64,000 bases of DNA from contig JASLGG010000023.1 in NCBI GenBank assembly GCA_030150265.1, forward strand, positions 1 to 64,000. The letters are read 5' to 3'. Position numbers and translations under genes: made by a program. This DNA comes from Protaetiibacter sp. (GTDB lineage Bacteria > Actinomycetota > Actinomycetes > Actinomycetales > Microbacteriaceae). This document shows positions 32,225 through 40,524 of the stretch, piece after piece. A model generated the notes under the pieces. That model saw nothing but the letters and a program-made list of their open reading frames with translations, searched no databases and was not told the origin of the DNA. How positions within the stretch are numbered: position 1 is the first letter of the stretch; each line of letters opens with the position of its first letter.

Positions 32225-33162
32225 CGCACGGCCTCCGCCGCCAGGGCATCCGCCGGCACCGCGCTCGTGCGGTACTCGACCGCGTCGTCGGTGAGGGCCA
32301 TGTACGCGTCCTCCAGTGAGGTGGTGAGCGGGGTGAGCTCGAGCAGGACGATACCGGCAGCGGCGGCCGCCCCGGCGATGTCGGCCGTCTCGAGGCCCGA
32401 GATCTCGAGCACGCCGGCCTCCTCGGAGGCGATCGTCGCGCCGCTGCGGGCGAGCAGCTCGGCGAGCTCCGCGGCCCGCGCCGTGCGCACCCGCACGGCC
32501 TGACGGCCGGCGCCCGCGACGAGCTCGGCGACCGGCGCATCCGCGAGGATGCGGCCCTTGCCGATCACGATCACGTGGTCCGCGGTGAGCGCGACCTCGC
32601 TCATGAGGTGGCTCGAGAGGAAGACCGTGCGGCCCTCCGAGGCGAGGTGCCGGGCGAAGGTGCGCACCCAGCGCACGCCCTCCGGGTCGAGGCCGTTGAC
32701 CGGCTCGTCGAGGATGAGCACGTGCGGGTCGCCGAGCAGCGCGGCGGCGATGCCGAGGCGCTGGCCCATGCCGAGCGAGAAGCCCTTGACGCGCTTGCCG
32801 GCCACGGCATCCAGTCCGGTCTGGCCGATCACCTCGTGCACGCGCGCCTTCGGGATGCCGTGGGTCGCCGCGAGCCCCAGCAGGTGCTGATAGGCGGTGC
32901 GGCCGGTGTGCACGGCCTTGGCGTCGAGCAGGGCGCCGACCGCGGTGAGCGGCGAGCGGAGCTCGGCGTAGCGGCTGCCCGCGACCGTCACGCGACCCCC
33001 GGTGGGGCGGGTGAGGCCGACGATCATGCGCATCGTGGTGGACTTGCCGGCGCCGTTCGGGCCGAGGAAGCCCGTCACGACGCCGGGGCGCGCCGTGAAG
33101 CTGACGTCGTCGACGGCGACCCGGTCGCCGTATCTCTTGGTGAGGCCTCGTGCCTCGATCAT
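32221..33162 (-). CDS. ABC transporter ATP-binding protein (DrrA/CcmA-type)
   Basis: 313 residues; AAGGAGG before the ATG at 33162. Walker A GPNGAGKST near residue 37, signature FSLGMGQRLGIAAALL near 133, Walker B VLILDEPVNGLDPEG, His-loop SSHLMSE. The C-terminal 80 residues form a DrrA-type accessory domain ending in ELTPLTTSLEDAYMALT. It energises the permease encoded downstream. The promoter has a TAGCGT -10 and an upstream CCCCC-GGT-GGGGG box, probably bound by the NarL-type regulator of the same locus. Confidence 0.95.
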   Translation of the reverse strand: MIEARGLTKRYGDRVAVDDVSFTARPGVVTGFLGPNGAGKSTTMRMIVGLTRPTGGRVTVAGSRYAELRSPLTAVGALLDAKAVHTGRTAYQHLLGLAATHGIPKARVHEVIGQTGLDAVAGKRVKGFSLGMGQRLGIAAALLGDPHVLILDEPVNGLDPEGVRWVRTFARHLASEGRTVFLSSHLMSEVALTADHVIVIGKGRILADAPVAELVAGAGRQAVRVRTARAAELAELLARSGATIASEEAGVLEISGLETADIAGAAAAAGIVLLELTPLTTSLEDAYMALTDDAVEYRTSAVPADALAAEAVR

Positions 33163-33191
33163 GGTTCCCTCCTTCGTCGGGGTACGTCTCG

Positions 33192-33237
33192 ACGCTAGGA
33201 ACGACCGCATCCGCCGCTCGGCCCCCACCGGGGGTAT
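33192..33237 (-). promoter_or_regulatory. ABC exporter promoter: TAGCGT -10 and ATACCCCCGGTGGGGGC box
   Basis: Minus strand: the box at 33237-33222 precedes TAGCGT (33197-33192), the two starting about 39 nt apart, and the ATG lies 30 bp further. The CCCCC/GGGGG palindrome is a good candidate operator for the NarL-type response regulator encoded at the end of this operon. Confidence 0.5.
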
Positions 33238-33339
33238 CTCTGCCCCGGCCCATACCTCGCAAGGATGACGGCGAGGGGTTCCGCTCCGGCTCCCGCCGCA
33301 TGAGACCCGCACGTCGGCGGCGGGGACGAAGATGGGGGG

Positions 33340-36300
33340 ATGGATGCGGCGCTCGGGCGGTTCTCGCAGGCGACGCGCGAGTGGTTCGACGGCGCGTTCC
33401 CGCAGCCGACCGCGGCACAGGCGGGGGCGTGGGAGGCGATCTCCTCGGGGCGGCACGCGCTCGTGGTGGCGCCCACGGGGTCCGGCAAGACGCTCTCGGC
33501 GTTCCTGTGGTCGCTCGACCGGCTGCTGACGGCGCCGACGGCCGACCCGGCTCGCAGAACGCGCGTCCTCTACATCTCCCCGCTCAAGGCGCTCGGCGTC
33601 GACGTCGAACGCAACCTGCGCTCGCCGCTCGTCGGCATCACGCAGACCGCGAAGCGGCTCGGCATCACCCCGCCCGCGATCACGGTCGGGGTGCGCTCGG
33701 GCGACACGACATCCGCCGACCGCCGGATGCTGCTGCGCGAGCCCCCCGACATCCTCATCACGACGCCCGAGTCGCTCTACCTCATGCTCACGAGCCGGGC
33801 GCGGTCGACGCTCGCCGGGGTCGAGACGGTCATCGTCGACGAGATCCACGCGGTCGCGGCCACCAAGCGCGGTGCCCACCTCGCGGTGTCGCTCGAGCGG
33901 CTCGACGCCCTGCTTCCGAAGCCCGCCCAGCGGATCGGGCTCTCCGCCACCGTGCGCCCGCTCGAGGAGGTCGCGCGCTTCCTCGGCGGGCGCGAGCCGG
34001 TCGACATCGTGTCGCCGCCCATCCAGAAGACCTTCGAGCTGCGGGTCGTGGTGCCGGTGGAGGACATGACCGAGCTCGGGGCGCGCGCGACGGATGCCGA
34101 GCTCGACGAGGACGAGAAGGCGCTGGCCTCCGGCGGCTCGATCTGGCCGCACGTCGACCGGGCGATCGTCGACGAGGTGCTGCGGCACCGCTCGACGATC
34201 GTGTTCGCGAACTCGCGGCGGCTGGCGGAGCGGCTGACGGCGTCGATGAACGAGATCTACCTCGAGGGTCTCGACGCTGGTTTCGACACGCGGCCTGCGG
34301 CCGCTACTCAACCAGCTGACGACGCCCGCTGGTTGAGTAGCCCGCCGAAGGCGGGCGTGTCGAAACCAGCACCCCGCACGCCGCCCGCCGCGATCCTGGG
34401 GCAGTCCGGTCAGACGAGTGGCGCCGAGCCCGTGCTCGCGCGCGCCCACCACGGCTCCGTGTCGAAGGAGCAACGGGCCCAGATCGAGGACGACCTCAAG
34501 TCGGGCCGCCTGCGGTGCGTCGTCGCGACGAGCTCTCTCGAGCTCGGCATCGACATGGGCGCCGTCGACCTCGTGATCCAGGTGGAGTCGCCGCCGAGCG
34601 TCGCGAGCGGCCTGCAGCGCGTCGGGCGCGCGGGCCACCAGGTGGGCGAGATCTCGAAGGGCGTGCTGTTCCCCAAGCACCGTGCCGACCTGCTGCACAC
34701 CGCGATCGCGACCGAGCGGATGCGCGAGGGGCTCATCGAGGCGATCGCCGTTCCGCAGAACCCGCTCGACATCCTCGCCCAGCAGACCGTCGCGGCGGTC
34801 GCCCTCGACAGCGTCGACGTCGAGGAGTGGTTCGAGACGGTGCGCCGCTCGGCGCCCTTCGCGACGCTGCCGCGCAGCGCCTACGAGGCGACGCTCGACC
34901 TGCTCGCGGGGCGGTATCCGTCCGACGAGTTCGCGGAGCTGCGCCCGCGCATCGTGTGGGATCGCGTGGCCGGCACGATCTCGGGCCGCCCCGGCGCGCA
35001 GCGGCTCGCGGTGACGAGCGGCGGCACGATCCCCGATCGCGGCATGTTCGGGGTGTTCATCGTCGGCTCGGACGACCCTTCGACAGGCTCAGGGCAGCGG
35101 GGCGCGCGCCGCGTCGGCGAGCTCGACGAGGAGATGGTCTACGAGTCGCGCGTCGGCGACGTGTTCGCGCTGGGAGCGACGAGCTGGCGCATCGAAGAGA
35201 TCACCTCGGATCGCGTGCTCGTCTCGCCCGCGTTCGGACAGCCGGGGCGGGTGCCGTTCTGGAAGGGCGACGGGCTGGGCCGACCGGCCGAGCTGGGGCG
35301 TGCGATCGGGGCCTTCCAAGCGGAGCTGGCATCCGGAACCGTGAGCGCCGATCGACTCGAGGCCGACGGCCTCGACGAGCGCGCCGCCCGCAACCTGCTC
35401 GCCTTCGTGGCCGAGCAGAAGGCGGCCACCGGCGTGGTGCCGAGCGACCGGACGCTGCTCGTGGAGCGGTTCCGCGACGAGCTCGGCGACTGGCGGCTCG
35501 TGCTGCACTCCCCCTTCGGCACCCCGGTGCACGCACCGTGGGCGCTCGCGGTGGCGGCGCGCATCCGGGAGCGGCTCGGCGTCGACGGCTCGGCCATGGC
35601 GGGCGACGACGGCATCGTCGTGCGGTTGCCCGAGACGGATGCCGACCCGCCGGGAGCGGAGCTGTTCGCCTTCGAGCCCGACGAGCTCGAGACGCTCGTG
35701 ACCGAGGAGGTGGGCGGTTCGGCGCTCTTCGCCTCCCGCTTCCGCGAGGCGGCCGCGCGCGCCCTGCTGCTTCCCCGCCGCAACCCCGGGCGCCGCTCGC
35801 CGCTCTGGCAGCAGCGCCAACGCTCGGCGCAGCTGCTCGAGGTGGCGCGCAAGTACCCGAGCTTCCCGATCATCCTCGAGACGGTGCGCGAGGTGCTGCA
35901 GGACGTCTACGACCTGCCGTCGCTGCGCGAGCTCACCGCATCGATCGCGGGGCGGCAGGTGCGGCTCGTCGAGGTCGAGACGGATGCGCCCTCCCCCTTC
36001 GCGCGCACCCTGCTGTTCGGCTACGTGGCGGCCTTCCTCTACGAGGGCGACTCGCCGCTCGCCGAGCGCCGTGCCGCCGCGCTCTCGCTCGACCCCGCCC
36101 TGCTCGCCGAGCTGCTGGGACGCGCCGAGCTGCGTGAGCTGCTCGACCCGGAGGTGATCGCGCAGCTCGAGCGCGAGCTGCAGCGTCTCGACCCCGAGCG
36201 GCACGCGCGCGATGCGGAGGGGATCGTCGACCTGCTGCGGGTGCTGGGGCCGTTGTCGGTGGAGGAGGTGAGCGCGCGCGTCGCCGCTGGTTTCGACACA

Positions 36301-38088
36301 GCGCACAACCCCGCTGATCGAGTAGCCCGCGAAGCGGGCGTGTCGAGATCCCTCACCGAACTCGCCCGCGCGAACCGCGTGCTGCGCGTGCAGATCGCGG
36401 GCGCCGAGCGCTGGGCCGTCGTCGAGGATGCCGCCCGTCTCCGCGACGCCCTCGGGGTGCCGCTGCCGATCGGCGTGCCCACCGCATTCCTCGAGCCCGT
36501 GGCTGACCCGGTGGGCGACCTCGTCTCGCGCTACCTGCGCACGCATGCCCCCTTCACGGCAGCGGATGCGGCATCCCGGCTCGGTCTCGGCGTCGCGGTC
36601 GTGACGGATGCGCTGCGCCGCCTCGCCGCCGACCGTCGCGCGGTCGAGGGCGAGTTCCGGCCGGGCGCGACGGGCCTCGAATGGGTGGACCCGGAGGTGC
36701 TGCGACGGCTGCGCGCGCGGTCGTTGGCCGCACTGCGCCGCGAGGTGGAGCCCGTGCCGCAGGCGGCTCTCGGGCGCTTCCTGCCGGACTGGCAGCACGT
36801 GCCCGCGCTGGAGCTGGGAGCGGAGGCCATTTCTGGGCTCCGCCGCGACGCCAGCGCCGGGGCCCGTCTCGGGCCCCGGTCTTCAGGCCTGCGCGGCATC
36901 GACGGCCTCGTCTCCGCGATCGACCAGCTCGCCGGTCTCCCCCTCCCCGCGACGAGCTGGGAGAGCCTCGTGCTGCCGAGCCGGGTGCGCGACTACAGCC
37001 CGGCGATGCTCGACGAGCTCATGGCATCCGGCGAGGTGCTGTGGGCCGGGCGCGGCGAGCTGCCGGGCGGCGACGGCTGGGTGAGCCTGCACCTCGCGGA
37101 TGCGGCGCCGCTCACGCTGCCCGAGCCGCTCGCGCTCGAGGCAGATCCGCTGCGTGACCGCCTGCTCGCGGCGTTCGAGGGCGGCGGCGGGTACTTCTTC
37201 CGGCAGCTCGCGACGGCGGCCGCCGACCCGGCTGCCGAGCCGCTCACCGACACCGAGCTCGCCCGCGCCCTCTGGGAGCTCGTGTGGGCCGGCCGCGTCA
37301 CGGGCGACACCTTCGCGGGGCTGCGCGCGCGGCTCGGCGCCACGACCACGCGATCGCGGGCGACGCCGCGCAGCCGGGCGCACCGGGCGCGGGCGCGCGT
37401 GGCGGCGTCGCTCGCGGCATCCGCCTCGCCGACCGTGGCCGGGCGCTGGAGCCTGCTGCCGCATCCGGATGCCGTGCCGACCGCACGCGCGACGGCGCTC
37501 GCCGAGCAGTTGCTCGAGCGCTACGGCGTCGTGACGCGCGGCGCGGTGCAGGCCGAGAGCGTGGAGGGCGGCTTCGCGCTCGTCTACAAGGTGCTCGCGA
37601 CGCTCGAGGAGACGGGGCGCGTGCGCCGCGGCTACTTCGTGGACGGGCTGGGGGCTGCGCAGTTCGCGACTCCGGCGACGGTCGACCGGCTGCGCGCGTT
37701 CCACACCGACCGGGTGGAGGATGCGCCGCCTGCCGCGGTGACGCTCGGCGCGACCGACCCCGCGAACCCCTACGGCGCGGCGCTCGGCTGGCCCGAGACC
37801 GAGGGACACCGCCCCGGCCGCAAGGCGGGTGCCCTCGTGGTGCTCGTGGACGGCGAGCTGGGCCTCTATGTGGAGAAGGGCGGCAAGACGGTGCTGAGCT
37901 TCCTCGACCCGGATGCCGAGGCCGCGATCGAGGCGGCCGCCGCATCCCTCGCCGCCACGGTGCGCGCCGCCGGCGGCCGGCTGCGCGTCGAGCGCATCGA
38001 CGGCGCCTTCTCCGTCGGCACCCCGCTCGGCGACGCCTTGCAACGCGCGGGCTTCGCCCCGACGCCCCAGGGGCTCCGCCTGCGCTGA
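33340..38088 (+). CDS. lhr: Lhr-family ATP-dependent helicase with repeat-derived insertions
   Basis: 1582 residues. Motif I APTGSGKT (44-51), motif II DEIH, motif III SAT and motif VI QRVGRAGHQVG define the SF2 Lhr helicase core. A winged-helix/beta-barrel Lhr core follows, then the long C-terminal region. Lhr is a 3'-5' DNA/RNA-DNA helicase linked to DNA repair; M. smegmatis Lhr is about 1500 residues, so this protein is roughly 70 longer. The excess maps to in-frame palindromic repeats at nucleotides 34276-34370, 35075-35095, 36285-36351 and around 36857-36879, which encode low-complexity linkers (for example GFDTRPAAATQPADDARW). The catalytic motifs are untouched. It precedes a Nei2-type glycosylase gene, as in mycobacteria. 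Confidence 0.97.
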   Translation: MDAALGRFSQATREWFDGAFPQPTAAQAGAWEAISSGRHALVVAPTGSGKTLSAFLWSLDRLLTAPTADPARRTRVLYISPLKALGVDVERNLRSPLVGITQTAKRLGITPPAITVGVRSGDTTSADRRMLLREPPDILITTPESLYLMLTSRARSTLAGVETVIVDEIHAVAATKRGAHLAVSLERLDALLPKPAQRIGLSATVRPLEEVARFLGGREPVDIVSPPIQKTFELRVVVPVEDMTELGARATDAELDEDEKALASGGSIWPHVDRAIVDEVLRHRSTIVFANSRRLAERLTASMNEIYLEGLDAGFDTRPAAATQPADDARWLSSPPKAGVSKPAPRTPPAAILGQSGQTSGAEPVLARAHHGSVSKEQRAQIEDDLKSGRLRCVVATSSLELGIDMGAVDLVIQVESPPSVASGLQRVGRAGHQVGEISKGVLFPKHRADLLHTAIATERMREGLIEAIAVPQNPLDILAQQTVAAVALDSVDVEEWFETVRRSAPFATLPRSAYEATLDLLAGRYPSDEFAELRPRIVWDRVAGTISGRPGAQRLAVTSGGTIPDRGMFGVFIVGSDDPSTGSGQRGARRVGELDEEMVYESRVGDVFALGATSWRIEEITSDRVLVSPAFGQPGRVPFWKGDGLGRPAELGRAIGAFQAELASGTVSADRLEADGLDERAARNLLAFVAEQKAATGVVPSDRTLLVERFRDELGDWRLVLHSPFGTPVHAPWALAVAARIRERLGVDGSAMAGDDGIVVRLPETDADPPGAELFAFEPDELETLVTEEVGGSALFASRFREAAARALLLPRRNPGRRSPLWQQRQRSAQLLEVARKYPSFPIILETVREVLQDVYDLPSLRELTASIAGRQVRLVEVETDAPSPFARTLLFGYVAAFLYEGDSPLAERRAAALSLDPALLAELLGRAELRELLDPEVIAQLERELQRLDPERHARDAEGIVDLLRVLGPLSVEEVSARVAAGFDTAHNPADRVAREAGVSRSLTELARANRVLRVQIAGAERWAVVEDAARLRDALGVPLPIGVPTAFLEPVADPVGDLVSRYLRTHAPFTAADAASRLGLGVAVVTDALRRLAADRRAVEGEFRPGATGLEWVDPEVLRRLRARSLAALRREVEPVPQAALGRFLPDWQHVPALELGAEAISGLRRDASAGARLGPRSSGLRGIDGLVSAIDQLAGLPLPATSWESLVLPSRVRDYSPAMLDELMASGEVLWAGRGELPGGDGWVSLHLADAAPLTLPEPLALEADPLRDRLLAAFEGGGGYFFRQLATAAADPAAEPLTDTELARALWELVWAGRVTGDTFAGLRARLGATTTRSRATPRSRAHRARARVAASLAASASPTVAGRWSLLPHPDAVPTARATALAEQLLERYGVVTRGAVQAESVEGGFALVYKVLATLEETGRVRRGYFVDGLGAAQFATPATVDRLRAFHTDRVEDAPPAAVTLGATDPANPYGAALGWPETEGHRPGRKAGALVVLVDGELGLYVEKGGKTVLSFLDPDAEAAIEAAAASLAATVRAAGGRLRVERIDGAFSVGTPLGDALQRAGFAPTPQGLRLR
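34276..34370. repeat. Head-to-head pair of ~42-bp dispersed repeats inside lhr
   Basis: 34276-34316 and 34328-34370 are inverted copies of a module starting GCTGGTTGAGTAGC and ending GTGTCGAAACCAGC, each with an internal GC hairpin (e.g. CCCGCC gaa GGCGGG). Related copies are at 36285-36351 and 56411-56695. Confidence 0.9.
35075..35095. repeat. CCCTTCGACAGGCTCAGGG palindromic repeat inside lhr
   Basis: ACCCTTCGACAGGCTCAGGG is a short imperfect palindrome known to me as a highly repeated motif in many high-GC genomes. In this frame it encodes DDPSTGSGQ, a low-complexity insertion between lhr core segments. Confidence 0.7.
36285..36351. repeat. Degenerate copy pair of the dispersed repeat inside lhr
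   Basis: A half copy (CGCTGGTTTCGACACA) is followed after 11 bp by a full copy (GCTGATCGAGTAGCCC...GTGTCGAGATC) with stem CCCGC gaa GCGGG. Frame is preserved (VAAGFDTAHNPADRVAREAG). Confidence 0.8.
36857..36879. repeat. 10-bp GC palindrome inside lhr
   Basis: CCGGGGCCCG, loop TCT, CGGGCCCCGG. It falls in a stretch encoding SGLRRDASAGARLGPRSSGL that looks extra relative to the expected Lhr sequence, so it is probably another inserted hairpin. Confidence 0.65.
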
Positions 38089-38098
38089 GCGAACCCCA

Positions 38099-38153
38099 CG
38101 AGATGCCGGTTGTTGCACGTTGCAACGCCGGTTCCGCAACAGCTGGCATCTCG
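38099..38153. repeat. Imperfect 18-bp hairpin element upstream of nei2
   Basis: CGAGATGCCGGTTGTTGC (38099-38116) pairs with 38136-38153 with two mismatches; a GTTGCACGTTGCAAC palindrome lies inside. It fills most of the 91-bp lhr-nei2 gap and ends in CTCGCGGG like the element at 42286-42342. Confidence 0.75.
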
Positions 38154-38179
38154 CGGGATGGGCGGGTAGCGTGCACGGG

Positions 38180-38965
38180 GTGCCGGAGGGCGACACCGTG
38201 TTCCAGGTGGCGCGGCGGCAGCACGAGGCGCTCGCGGGCCGCGTGCTCGTCGCGTCGGACTTCCGTGTGCCCGCCTTCGCGACCGTCGACCTCGCGGGCG
38301 AGACGGTGCGCGAGGTCGTGCCGCGCGGCAAGCACCTGCTGCATCGCATCGGCCACCGGACCGTGCACTCGCACCTCAAGATGGAGGGCAGCTGGCGCCT
38401 GTTCCGCGACGGCGAGCGCTGGACGCGGCCCGCGCACCAGGCGCGCGTCGTGCTCACGGCCGACGGCATCCAGTCGGTGGGCTTCGAGCTCGGCGTGCTC
38501 GAGGTGCTGCCCACCGCCGAGGAGGAGCGCGTGATCGGCCACCTCGGTCCCGATCTGCTGGGCCCCGGCTGGGGTGCCGCGGATGCCGCGGAGGCGGCCC
38601 GCCGTCTCGCCGCCGATCCCGACACCCCGGTTTTCGCGGCCCTGCTCGACCAGCGCAAGCTCGCGGGCATCGGCAACGTCTACGCCAACGAGCTGTGCTT
38701 CGTGCGCGGGCTGCTGCCCACCCGCCCGGTGGCCGAGGTCGAGCTCGAGCCGCTCGTGGAGCTCGCCCACCGGATGCTGTACGCCAACCGCGACCGCGCA
38801 TCCCGCTCGACCACGGGCGACCTCCGCCCCGGACGCCGCACCTGGGTCTACGGCCGCACCGGGCGCCTGTGCCTGCGCTGCGGCACCCGGCTCGAGGGCG
38901 ACGAGCTGGGCCGGCTGCCGGGCGAGGAACGCGTCGTCAGCTGGTGCCCGAGCTGCCAGCGCTGA
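38180..38965 (+). CDS. Fpg/Nei family DNA glycosylase (endonuclease VIII-like, Nei2)
   Basis: 261 residues from the GTG at 38180, which places the catalytic Pro directly after the initiator: (M)PEGDTVFQVARR, with Glu next to it. The helix-two-turns-helix segment LLDQRKLAGIGNVYANELCFVRGLLPTRPV and a C-terminal zinc finger CLRCG...CPSC complete the family signature. These enzymes excise oxidised pyrimidines and cut the abasic site by beta/delta elimination. PEGDT rather than PELPE marks the Nei rather than MutM branch. It follows lhr, as in mycobacteria, supporting a shared repair role. Confidence 0.95.
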   Translation: MPEGDTVFQVARRQHEALAGRVLVASDFRVPAFATVDLAGETVREVVPRGKHLLHRIGHRTVHSHLKMEGSWRLFRDGERWTRPAHQARVVLTADGIQSVGFELGVLEVLPTAEEERVIGHLGPDLLGPGWGAADAAEAARRLAADPDTPVFAALLDQRKLAGIGNVYANELCFVRGLLPTRPVAEVELEPLVELAHRMLYANRDRASRSTTGDLRPGRRTWVYGRTGRLCLRCGTRLEGDELGRLPGEERVVSWCPSCQR

Positions 38966-38974
38966 GGGGACCGC

Positions 38975-39532
38975 TCAGGCGAACCGCTCGTCGGGCTCCT
39001 CGGGTGCCGCGTCCTCGTGCTGCGGGCGCCGCGCCCAGTACACGGCGCAGAGCATGAGCACGGCGACGAGGATCGCGAGGCCGAGGCCCGCGAAGACCGG
39101 CCCGGCGATCATGCCCGACTGCAGGAACCAGTAGTCGACCTGGGTCTGGAAGCCCTGCTCGGACTGCATCATCCGGTAGGTCTCCTGCAGCAGCCAGATG
39201 CCGGTCGCGAGCACGGCGACGCCGAGCACGGCCACCGCGACCGCGAAGGGGTTCGTCCACGGCGCACGCAGCGCCGGGGCGGCCACGACGAGCGCCGCGG
39301 GGGCGGCCTCCGCGCGGTCCGCGACCCCCTCGGCCACGGCGGGCGCCTCACGACGCTCGGCCGCACGCTCGGGCTCGCGCGCCGGTACGGGGTCGGATGC
39401 CACGGCGGGCCGGTGCAGCGCGCCCGCCGGGCGGCGCACGGCATCCGCGCGACCCCCGCTCGCGACGGCGCCCGTGAAGCCGCGCTGGAAGGCGGGGTCG
39501 TAGCGGGGGTCGATCACGGGCTGCTCTGCCAT
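38975..39532 (-). CDS. Two-helix membrane protein of unknown function
   Basis: 185 residues. Residues 1-95 are Ala/Pro/Arg-rich and low-complexity. Two strong hydrophobic segments follow (PFAVAVAVLGVAVLATGIWLL and MIAGPVFAGLGLAILVAVLMLCAVYW), connected by a short YRMMQSEQGFQTQVDYWF loop; the tail is acidic. No family recognised. It is convergent with the Nei2 gene, ending 9 bp after its stop. Confidence 0.7.
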   Translation of the reverse strand: MAEQPVIDPRYDPAFQRGFTGAVASGGRADAVRRPAGALHRPAVASDPVPAREPERAAERREAPAVAEGVADRAEAAPAALVVAAPALRAPWTNPFAVAVAVLGVAVLATGIWLLQETYRMMQSEQGFQTQVDYWFLQSGMIAGPVFAGLGLAILVAVLMLCAVYWARRPQHEDAAPEEPDERFA

Positions 39533-39600
39533 GCCTCGAGCATAGGCATCGGGCCGCGACCGCGTCGCGGCGGGGCCGTCGCACGCCCGAGAATGGTGGG

Positions 39601-40500
39601 ATGACCCCGACCCCCGCGAGCCCGCGCCGCCGCACGCTCGTGGGAGCGGCGACCCAGGTGGGAACCGAGGTGTCGATCAACCTGGGGTCGGCGCTCGCGG
39701 GCGTCGCCATCCCGCACGTCGGCTCGCCCATCGTGGTGGCCACGCGGCAGCTCGTGATGCTGGTCGTGCTGCTGCCGTTCTACCGCCCGCGGCGCGCCCT
39801 GCTCACCTGGCGACGGCTGTGGCCCGCGGTCGCGCTCGGCGTCGCGCTCGCGGTGATGAACCTCGCGTTCTACGAGTCGGTGCACCTGCTCGGGCTCGGC
39901 ATCGCCGCGACGATCGAGTTCCTCGGCCCGCTGCTGCTCGCGCTCGCCACCTCACGGCGCGCGCTCGACGTGGCGTGCGTCGTCGTGGCGGGCGCGGGGG
40001 TCGTGCTGCTCACCGGGCTCGAGGGCACGATCGACGGATGGGGTGTCGCGCTCGCGCTCGTCGCCGCCGCCGCGTGGGCCGCCTACATCCTGCTCACGCG
40101 CCGCGTCGCGCTCGGCCTGCCGGGGCTCGAGGGGCTCACGGTGGCGAGCATCGTGAGCCTCGCGCTCATCCTGCCGCTCGCCGCGTTCGGCCTCGCGGAC
40201 ACCGCGTTCTCGTGGCCGGTGGCGGGGCTGCTCGCGGGCATCGGCATCCTGTCGTCGGCGCTGCCCTACGCACTCGACACCTTCATCCTGCGGCGGATCA
40301 CGGCTCGGCTCTACGCGATCATCACCTCGTTCGGGCCGGTGGTCGCCGCCGTGTTCGGCTGGCTCGTGCTCGGCGAGCGGCTCGGCTGGCTGCAGCTGCT
40401 CGCGATCCTGCTCGTGTGCCTCGCGGCGGGCACCGCGATCGCGACGCAGCGCTCGGCGCCGGCATCCGATCTCGAGCAGACCGCTGAGGGCCTGACCTGA
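39601..40500 (+). CDS. EamA/DMT-family transporter (RhtA-like exporter)
   Basis: 299 residues with ten hydrophobic helices in two EamA repeats; the second begins near LALVAAAAWAAYILLTRRVA. The segment GLGIAATIEFLGPLLLAL and SSALPYALDTFILRRITARLYAIITSFGPVVAAVFGWLVLGE are characteristic of RhtA-type drug/metabolite transporters, which export threonine, homoserine and related small metabolites. Inner-membrane protein; the actual substrate cannot be read from sequence. Single gene. Confidence 0.92.
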   Translation: MTPTPASPRRRTLVGAATQVGTEVSINLGSALAGVAIPHVGSPIVVATRQLVMLVVLLPFYRPRRALLTWRRLWPAVALGVALAVMNLAFYESVHLLGLGIAATIEFLGPLLLALATSRRALDVACVVVAGAGVVLLTGLEGTIDGWGVALALVAAAAWAAYILLTRRVALGLPGLEGLTVASIVSLALILPLAAFGLADTAFSWPVAGLLAGIGILSSALPYALDTFILRRITARLYAIITSFGPVVAAVFGWLVLGERLGWLQLLAILLVCLAAGTAIATQRSAPASDLEQTAEGLT

Positions 40501-40524
40501 GCCTCGGCCCCCGGGTCGGCCGGG

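Noticed and set aside
33340..38088. Possibility that lhr is a pseudogene because of repeat insertions
   Set aside because: The 1582-codon frame is continuous and all helicase motifs are intact; insertions are multiples of three.
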